A stretch of DNA of 64,000 bases. It comes from Dromiciops gliroides. Taxonomy: Eukaryota; Chordata; Mammalia; Microbiotheria; Microbiotheriidae. Below the pieces are notes generated by a model, which searched no databases, was not told the DNA's origin, and saw only the letters and a list, made by a program, of their open reading frames with translations. A program made the translations under genes and the position numbers. The stretch lies in contig NC_057863.1 in assembly GCF_019393635.1 (NCBI RefSeq), positions 639,368,306 through 639,432,305 on the forward strand, read 5' to 3'. Shown piece after piece: positions 52,301-61,300 of this stretch (within the stretch, counting starts at the first letter, position 1; every line of letters starts with the position of its first letter).

Positions 52301-55300
52301 AGGCTCTGTGCCCACAGGCTGGATGCCCACCGAGTGCAGGGTGAGGCTGCAGGGGCCGTCCACACCCCCAGGGCAGCCCCTTCCCAAGGTCCTGTGAGGA
52401 CTTATAGGAGGGAAGATGCTCCAGGCCATGGCCGTGGGGGACGGGGTTCTAGTGAGGATGCAGTGAGATCACATGGGAGAACCCATTTGCCAACTTGTAA
52501 ATACAACATCAATGCCAGTGGATTCAGTGGGTTATGCAGGGTGACCAAGCATGGCTGAGAAGGGGTGGATGGGCCAGGAGAGGTGGGGGGGGCAGGGGAG
52601 ATGAGAAAGGAGATTGGGGGAGATCAGGGGAGATCGGGGGGTTGGGGGGACTCAGGGGAGATCAGGAAGGAGATTGGGGGAGATCAGGGGAATCAGGGGA
52701 AATGGAGAGGGGAATCAAGAGGATTGGGGGAGATTGGGAGAACTCAGGGGAGATCAGGGCACAACGTACAGGAATATTGACATCACAGCCTTGCTCACAC
52801 AGGACACGTGCCACCTCCCGGAAGCCCTTGCGGACAGCCACATGCAGGGCAGTGCACTTGGCATTATTGATCAAGTTGGCATTTGCTCCCCGGCTCAGCA
52901 GCACCCGAGCCACTTCGGCCTGATTCCTGGATGAGAAGAGACATGGGCAGCATTGCTGGGGGGGGCAGGCCTGAGGGACCATGTGCCCCCTGGGAAGGCC
53001 TGCCCGTGTACCCACTGCCCTCCTGGGCACCTTACCCAAAGGCCGCATAATGCAGTGCGGTATCCCCCTCATCGTCCCGCACATCTGTGCCCGCGTGGGC
53101 CTGGAGGAGCAACCGTACCAGCTCCACCTGGCCGAGGTGGGCGGCCACCTGGAGGGCCGTGCGGCCCTGGTTCCTGACATCCACCTGCAGGATGGGCATG
53201 AGCTGGGGTCAGGCAATGACCATCCAGGCCCTTCACCCCAGGGGGCTGGGCCAGACTAATTTTATCACTTTTTCCCTATGTGTGTCACTTTTGAATCCAT
53301 CCCTCCTCAGCCATGTAACAAACAATAAAAATTAAAGAGGAAGGAATGGCAGCTGAGCAAACACAGCCCCTCCCCCCCCCCCATGAGGGAGTCCTGAGGC
53401 ACCTGAGACAGAGGTGGCGAAGACAGGTGTGGGGGCAAGGCCTTCCGAGGGCACAAGCAAAAAGGCCTAGTGAGCATGGCCGGGCAGGGCCTGGGGCGGG
53501 GAGGGGGGGGCCTGCCACACCCTTGCCTTGTCTGGATGCCTCTTCACCAGCTCCAGCACCCTGGCGACGTTGCCATGAGCCACCTCGGTCACCAGCCGCC
53601 CCGGTTGCTCAGGGTCACTCTTCTGGGCGAGCAGCTTCTCCAGGACAGCGCCCAGGGAGCCTGGGGGAGCCCAAGGCCTCAGTGAGTCCAGGGGAGCTCC
53701 CAGCCGACCCTCTGCCCGCCTGAGGGAGCTAGGGAGGAGGGGAGATCCTACCCACGCTCGCTCCTGGCCCGGCCCGGAGCAGCCTCGGCCCCCCACAGAG
53801 GGAGGCCTCGCCTACAGGCGCCCGCCGCTTCCTTACTCTTCGGCTCCTTGGCGCTCTCTGCAGCATTCAGGTTGGCATCTGCCTCCGAGTGGTACGCCGT
53901 CAGGCAGGCGGGGTTGAAAGTCCAGGACTGACCTCCGACAGATACCCTCAAGTCTCCATCCCCAAAAACCTTCATCACTTTCCCAATGTGCCCCAGGGCC
54001 TGTGAGAGGGAAGGTGGAGTCAGGGCAGCCACACTGTATGTGAGTGGTTCTGGGGGGGGATCAGACAGGCCGGGGAGGAGAAGGCCCGGCAGGAGGGCCG
54101 GACAGCAGGCAGACACAGGGCCAGACTCCTGGAGGAGGCTCCATCGGACTGGACAGGCCCTGAGCAGGGACAGGCACACGGCAGGAGCTTAAGAAATGGG
54201 TGGCCAGGGGGTGGCTAGGTGGCGCAGTGGATAAAGCACCGGCCCTGGATTCAGGAGTACCTGAGTTCAAATCCGACCTCAGACACTTGACACTTACTAG
54301 CTGTGTGACCCTGGGCAAGTCACTTAACCCCTATTGCCCCGCAAAAAAAAAAAAAAAAGAAACGGGTGGCCGGCCTATGAGGCCCTGCTTAGACAGCCAT
54401 AGCAGACGGGCCTGGGGTGGGGGGGGAGGGTGGAGGCCTGCAGCTCCTTCTAGAGGCAGGAGAGATGGCAGAGCACACCCCTGGGTGCAAGGACCCCTTT
54501 CCCCCAGCCAGTGAAGGGGTAGGGGCCACTCACCAGAGCCATGTCGTCCGTCCACTCCCCGTGTCCGGCCTGCAGCCGCTTCACTGTTTCCAGATCACCG
54601 ATGACCCGGACCACGTCACCGACCCAAAACGTGTTATGCTACAGGAGAAAATGGGGGGTGCTGGGATGGGGCCAGAGGCAGGCTGGGAGGTGCCAGAAGT
54701 TGGGGGAGGGCACAGAGGGGCCCAGCCTTAGCTTTGGGGGCCCTCGCCTCCCTGGGCCTCAGTTTCTTTATCTTTACCCTAAATGGCCGGTGGCCAGGCA
54801 CTCTTGGTGCCTGCTCTCCCCAGCACTCACTTTGGTCAGGGCGCCGGGGTGGAAGGTCCAGCGGGCGTCACTATTGAACTGTACTCGCACGTCACCACGG
54901 TCAGTGATCCGGTGGACTGTGCCTGTCTGACCAATGAACTGCAGCCGTGGGAGGGAGACAGAGGCAGAGAAACGACTTCCTCAGCAGCTGCTGGGCACGG
55001 GGGTGTTGCCACCCCCCACCCCTCAGTGGTTGCCCAGGCAGCCCCCCGCCCCCGCCAGCCTAGACAGGAGCGCCCTCAGGGGCTATGCCAGGCCTCACCT
55101 CGGCCATCTTGGGGTTCCAGCCTCCATGGCCCTCCTGCATCTCCCGGAGAATGTCCATGGCCAGCAGACACTTGACCTTGTCTCCGTGCTGGAAGGGGGG
55201 GCTCTCGGTGCTCGCCTTCCGCTGCAGCTCGGCAGGCTTGCCTGGAGTTGGGGCAGACGACACTCCAGGTGAGTACATGGGGGGGGGGGGCAGGTGTGGC

Positions 55301-58300
55301 CTCCACGGGGCAGCCTCCCCCACCTCTTCAGACCCATGAAGCAGATGAATAGGGCCCCAGCCATCCCAGACCGAGGTGGTGGCCCACCTTGGGGCCCCAG
55401 GGCCGCCGGGATACTCTGAAGGAAAGGGGCACGGAGGAGGGTGGTGCTCCACCGTACCTAGCCTCGGGAGGTGCTCTTTGTAATAGAATCCTCCCGGCGC
55501 CTCCACCACACACTTGAGGTCCACCTTCCCCTTGTGCCCCACGCGATAGACGTTGGTGGTGCCGTCGGCCCAGGTCACGCTTGCCACGCTGCGGCCTGTC
55601 TCCACATCCCATCCACGGATGTCCATCACACGGCCTGGCTTCCCCTCGCCCCCTGGGAAGACGCTGCCAGCTGTTCCTCCATCCCTCCGTCTTCCGGCTC
55701 CTCGAGCCTCCCTCCCTCTCAGGTGCCCAGGGCCCAGCTCTGACACTGGGGACCTGCTCTCCTCACAGCCTGCCTAGTGCCAGGCTCTGTGTGGGCACAC
55801 ACGTCACTCTAGGAGGGCAAGCAGGATTCCAGGCCCGCCCCACGTTGCCCTCTTTCCACTCACCATCCTGATTGCCCCATTCCCAGTCTGGGCCCCGGAG
55901 GACCTTGGCGCCTTGGAAGATGCCCCTCAGGGTGACTCGAGGAAGGTTGTGGCGGGCACTCACTGTGACCCTGCAAGAGAGCGTGGCACTGAGCTGGCCC
56001 ATCAGACGGACAGACACCTCCCTCCCCCAAAGCACAAGGCCAGGGCCCAAAGCAAGGGGGTATCTGGGCCAGGGACGTCTTTCTTCTCAGGCAGCTAGGT
56101 GGCGCCATAGTGGAGAGAGTGCTGGGCCTGGAGTCAGGAAGCCCCAAGTTCAAATCTATCCTCAGACACTTACTAGCTGGGTGACCCCGGGAAAGTCACT
56201 GAACCTGTTTGCCTCAGTTTCCTCAACTGTCAAATGAGAATTATAACAGCACCTAGCTCCTAGGGTGGTAGTGAAGACCCAGTCAGATAATAATTGTAAA
56301 GCACCTGGCCCAGTGCCTGGCAGACAGCAGGCATGTAACACTTATCCCTCCTCCTCCTCCTTCTTTTCCCTCTCTGGGTTGCTATTCCCCCTAATATTGA
56401 CAGGGGCCATACTGCTCACTGACAGGCAAAGGAAGGGGCAGCCGGGGGAGGGTGGGGGAAGTGACCCGGGGGAAGGGGGTCATCCTTACCAGACGCCTCC
56501 CCTCCTCCAACAGCTCCCTCTGCCCACCCAGGGACCAGGCATTAGGCCACTCCTCGCCACCGGAAGGCCTTTAGCTGGCACACAGCAGGCACTTAATAAA
56601 TGCTTGCTGATGGCCTACAGCCTTGAGAGGAAGGAGATTGTGAGAGATGAGGGGGAGAAGGCCCGACGTAAGCAAACACACGCCCTTGACACTGGGAGAG
56701 TCCATCTCGAGGAATGGGAAGCAGCAGGCCAACAAAGCGGCTCCCATGTCAAAAGGCCCAGGTTCAAACCCGGCTCTAGTTCTGAGAGCCTACGAGAGAC
56801 CATGGAGGCTGCCCAGGGAGCTCACCCACACCCTCTGACCTTGGGAGGAAACGGAGAAGAGAGCCAAGGCCCAACGAAGAGGGCCGTGGCACCAGAAACA
56901 GGCACAAAGCCCGATCCTGAGAACGACAAGGTAGGCGACCTGATGCCAATTCCTTCAGAACATTTGAAACCATGTTAAGAGGGAGCTTTGTGAAAGGGAA
57001 GAGGGACTCGTGTGAACTAGCACGGGGCATTAACAGGTCGTGCAGGACCCATCGAATTCCTTTTTACAAGGGAACAGCACTTGCAGAATATGTATTTGGA
57101 TTCCAGCAAGATGAGTGGAAGAGTCCGTCACTAATACCCCTCACATCTATCTAATGGAATACTATTGTGCAGTAAGAAGTGACAAGCATGGGGGCAGCTA
57201 GGTGGCCCAGCGGATAAAGCCCCAGCCCTGGATTCAGGAGGACCTGAGTTCAAATCTGACCTTGATACTTGCTAGCTGTGTGACCCTGGGCAAGTCACTT
57301 AACCCTCATTGCCCCACCCCGCCCCCCAAAAAGTGCCGAGGAGGCAGATTTCAGAAAAACTTGGACAGACTTACATGAACTGATACAAAGTGAAATACTC
57401 AGAACCAAAAGAACATTGTACACAGTAACAGCAACATTGTGCAATGATCAGCTGTGATAGACTTAACTCTTCTCAGCAGTGCAATGATCCAAGAAAATTC
57501 CAAAGGATTCATGATGGAAAATGTTCTCCACACCCAGAGAAAGAACTGTGGAGTCTGAAAGCAAACTGAAGTATACTATTTCCACTTTTTTTTTCCTTTG
57601 GGTCTGTTTCTTCTTTCACAACTGTGACTAATATAGAAATATGCTTTATATGATCACACATATATAACCTCTATCAGATTCTTTACCATTTTAGGAAGAG
57701 GGGAGGAAAGGGAGGGAGAAAAATTTGGACCTTAAAATTTTGTAAAAATTAATGCTGAAAATTATCTTTAATATATAACTGGAGAAAATACTATTAAAAT
57801 TTTTCCCCATATAAATATTTTATTATTTTCCAGTTACACTTATAGATAGTTTTCAACATTTGTTTTTATAAGATTTCTAGTTTCAAATTTTCTCCCTCCC
57901 TCCCCAAGACAGCAAGTAATCTGATATAGGTTATATATGTACAATCACATTAAACATATTTCTACATTATTCATGTTATGAGAGAAGAATCAGAGCAAAA
58001 AGGAAAAACCTCAAAAAAGAAAAACAACAACAACAAAAAACAATAGAAATAGTACTGTTCGATCTGCATCTAGATTCCACAGTTCTTTTTTTTTTTTCTG
58101 GATGTGGAGAACATTTTCCATCATGAGTCCTTTGAAACTATCCTGGACCATTGTATTGCTGAGAAGAATCAAGTCTATCACAGTTGATCAACACAAAATG
58201 TTGTTGATACTGTGTACAATGTTCTCCTGGTTCTGCTCATCTCACTCATCATCAGATCATGCAAGTCCTTCCAGGTTTCTCTGAAATCTGCCTGCTCATC

Positions 58301-61300
58301 GTTTCTTACAGCACAATACTATTTCATTACATTCATATACCACAACTTGTTCAGCCATTCCCCAATTGATATCAGGGTAACCCCTCAATTTCCAATTCTT
58401 TGCCACCACAAAAAGAGCAGCTATAAATATTTTTGTACATGTGGGTCCTTTTACCTTTTCCATGATCTCCCTGAGGAAAAGATCTAATAGTGGTATTGCT
58501 GGGTCAAAGGGTATGCACAGTTTTATAGCCCTTTGGGCATAGTTCCAAACTGCTCTCCAGAATGGCTGGATCAGTTCAAAGCTCCACCAAAAATGCATTA
58601 GTGTTCCAATTTTCCCACAACTTCTCCAACATTTATTTTAAAATACTATTAAAAATTAAAAATTAAAATAGAGCCCATCATGCAGAGCAGGTGTTTCCTG
58701 GCCAGCCATTTCCAGAGGGAGCTCATTAATGGATCATGGTCAAGCTAAAGAAAAGTCTGTAGGTTAGTACCACAGGGCTCAGTCCTTTTAATCTATTCCA
58801 TGTTCCCATTTTGATCAGAAACACCTGTGAAAGAAAGCATAGGCAGCAAATGGATGACACCCAGCTGCAAGGCAAGATCTAACAAAGATCATGTTCCACA
58901 AAGATCTCAAGCTGGCACTGCGGACCCAAGTTCACCATGTCTGTAAAGGCCGGGGGTGGGATAAGCAGCCAACAGTGTTAGCAGACTGCGCACTCAAAGT
59001 GAAGGAGGGAAGTAGCCCAGGAGGCAAACATGACCTTGGTGTCACCTGCTACAGAAGCCAAAGGGACAGAGAAGATGGCGTGGGGCTGGTCAGACCACAT
59101 CTGGATGCTGCGTCCAGAATGGGACACCTTTTAGGTAGTCTGTAAGCTCCCTGAGTGTCAGGGACTTGCAGCCCCAGCACCTACAATACATCACGGGGAG
59201 GGGTGGGTGCCAGCTAGGTAGCGCAGTGGATAAAGCATCGGCCCTGGACTCAGGAGGACCTGAGTTCAAATCTGGCCTCAGACACTTGACACTAGCTGTG
59301 CGATCCTAGGCAAGTCACTTATCCCCCATCGCCCCGCAATAAAATAATAACAATATAGATTACATCCCTGGGACAAGGAGGGACTTAACTGCCCACTGCA
59401 AATATGAGTCCTTCTGGAATCCCCACCCTTGGGACCCCCTTGGGGGAAGCTTCTGCAGCCCTCTGAATGCCTCCCCCTCCCTGCTTGTGTCCCTTCTCCC
59501 AGAGTGCCTTGTGTTTCACTACTCCGTATGGATTTGTATCCATCCCCTTTTTACAGCTCACATGTACTTGTCTCCTCATTAGAATGGAAGGCCCTTAAGA
59601 GGGGGGCCTCCCCAGGCCTCACACACTGTATCCAGCGGGGTCCCTGTGCCTTTGCCTGATGGCTAGGAAGGGAATCTGCAGGAACTGCTCCCCGGGGCCG
59701 GGGGCTTCTTGTCTCAGGTGGTCTGTACTAGATTTAAGGGTGGACAAAGAGACCTCAGGGCTCCTTTGGTCCAATGCCCTCATGTTAGAGAGGGGGAAAC
59801 AGGCCAAGAGAGGGCAACAGAGCTGTGACTGTGCCCCACACTCAGTGCTGAGAGGGAGGGAGAGCTCAGGCAAGGCCTGCGAGCACGACTGAATCGAGAA
59901 GTCCTTTCCCCTGCTGCTGCCCAAGGGGCTGGGGAGAGAACCCATCACACCTGGGTTCAAATCCCTCCACCCAACACTTATGGACAAGTCACTTAACCCC
60001 TGGGGTCCTCGGTTTTCCCATCTGTAGACTGGGGACAACACCTACTGTACACATCTCACAGGTGAGGCTCAGAAGAGATAACTCGCCTCAAAAGCCCTGT
60101 CAACCCTGATGCCTCACTGAGAGGGGGCAGTCTGGGGGCTTCGGGTGCCAGCTTCTGGCCTCCCAAGCAGGTCGGATTGCCCTGCTGGGCCCACTTCCCA
60201 GCCTCTGGCTCGTCTGGGGCTTGTGAGGTGGGGCTGGGCTGGGAAGGGGCCTTCTCCTTTCTGACTTCCATTTCCTAAGGACTCAGCTGTGGCTGTGGCC
60301 GGATTTGGTTAATTTCAGTGGGTGATTTATTACAATTCCGTTCAGGCGCCCAAAGCCTCCAGACCCGCAACCCAAGAAATAGAGCCGTGGATCTCTCCGG
60401 GTCCAAGCCAATTCCACTGCACCGCCCCTGATGGCCTGGCTCCAGGCCCCAGGAAACAGGAAATGAGAGGCCTGAGCAGCCTCTCAGCAGAGTGAGGCCA
60501 CTGGCCCAGCTGGCCCAGAATGCACCAGGGGTGGCCCAGCCGAGCTGGGGGCTGGAGGGTCTGCCCTGGGCCTTTCCTATGGGCAGGAAGGACAGCCTGG
60601 CAGCACCCCCTGCCCCGAGGCACAAGGCAGCTCCACCCTAGGGGTCCTCAAGAAACAGATCTGGGGCCATGTGGATTCAAGTGCCCTGGGGGTGGGGGGC
60701 TGGAAGAATCCTGGAGAACAGAGGCATGAAGCTTCTGCAGCCCTCTGAGCACCTCCCCCTCCCTGCTCGTGCCCCTTCTCCCAGAGTGCCTTGTGTTTCA
60801 CTACTCTGTATGGATTTGTATCCATCCCCTTTCTACAGTTCACATGTACTTGTCTCCTCATTAGAATGGAAGGCCCTTAAGAGGGGGGAACCGCTTCATT
60901 CTTTGTACTTGTACCTTGCTGGGGGAGGTTAGGGGCACCCCAGGGCACAAAGCGCTGGGCCCAGAGTCAGGGGGATCACAGTTTGAATCCAGTCTTGGTC
61001 ACTTACTGTGCAACCCTGGTCAAATCACTTCACCTCTGTCTGCCTCGGTTCCCTAACTGTAAAGTGGGGACCCTAGAAGCACCTATTCCCCAGGGTTGTT
61101 GTGAGGATCACATGAGAGAGGTCTGTAAAGCACTTGGCAGCTCCTGGCACATAGCAGCTGCTCCCAGGGAAGGGGTAATTCTATATTACCAAGACTTTCT
61201 CACCAGCAACCACCACAGGGTGACCTTTCACACCGCAGACTAGCAGCAGGTTCTGAACACGGGCTGAGAGCTCAGGGGCCTGCCCGCCTGAGGCCTGGTA

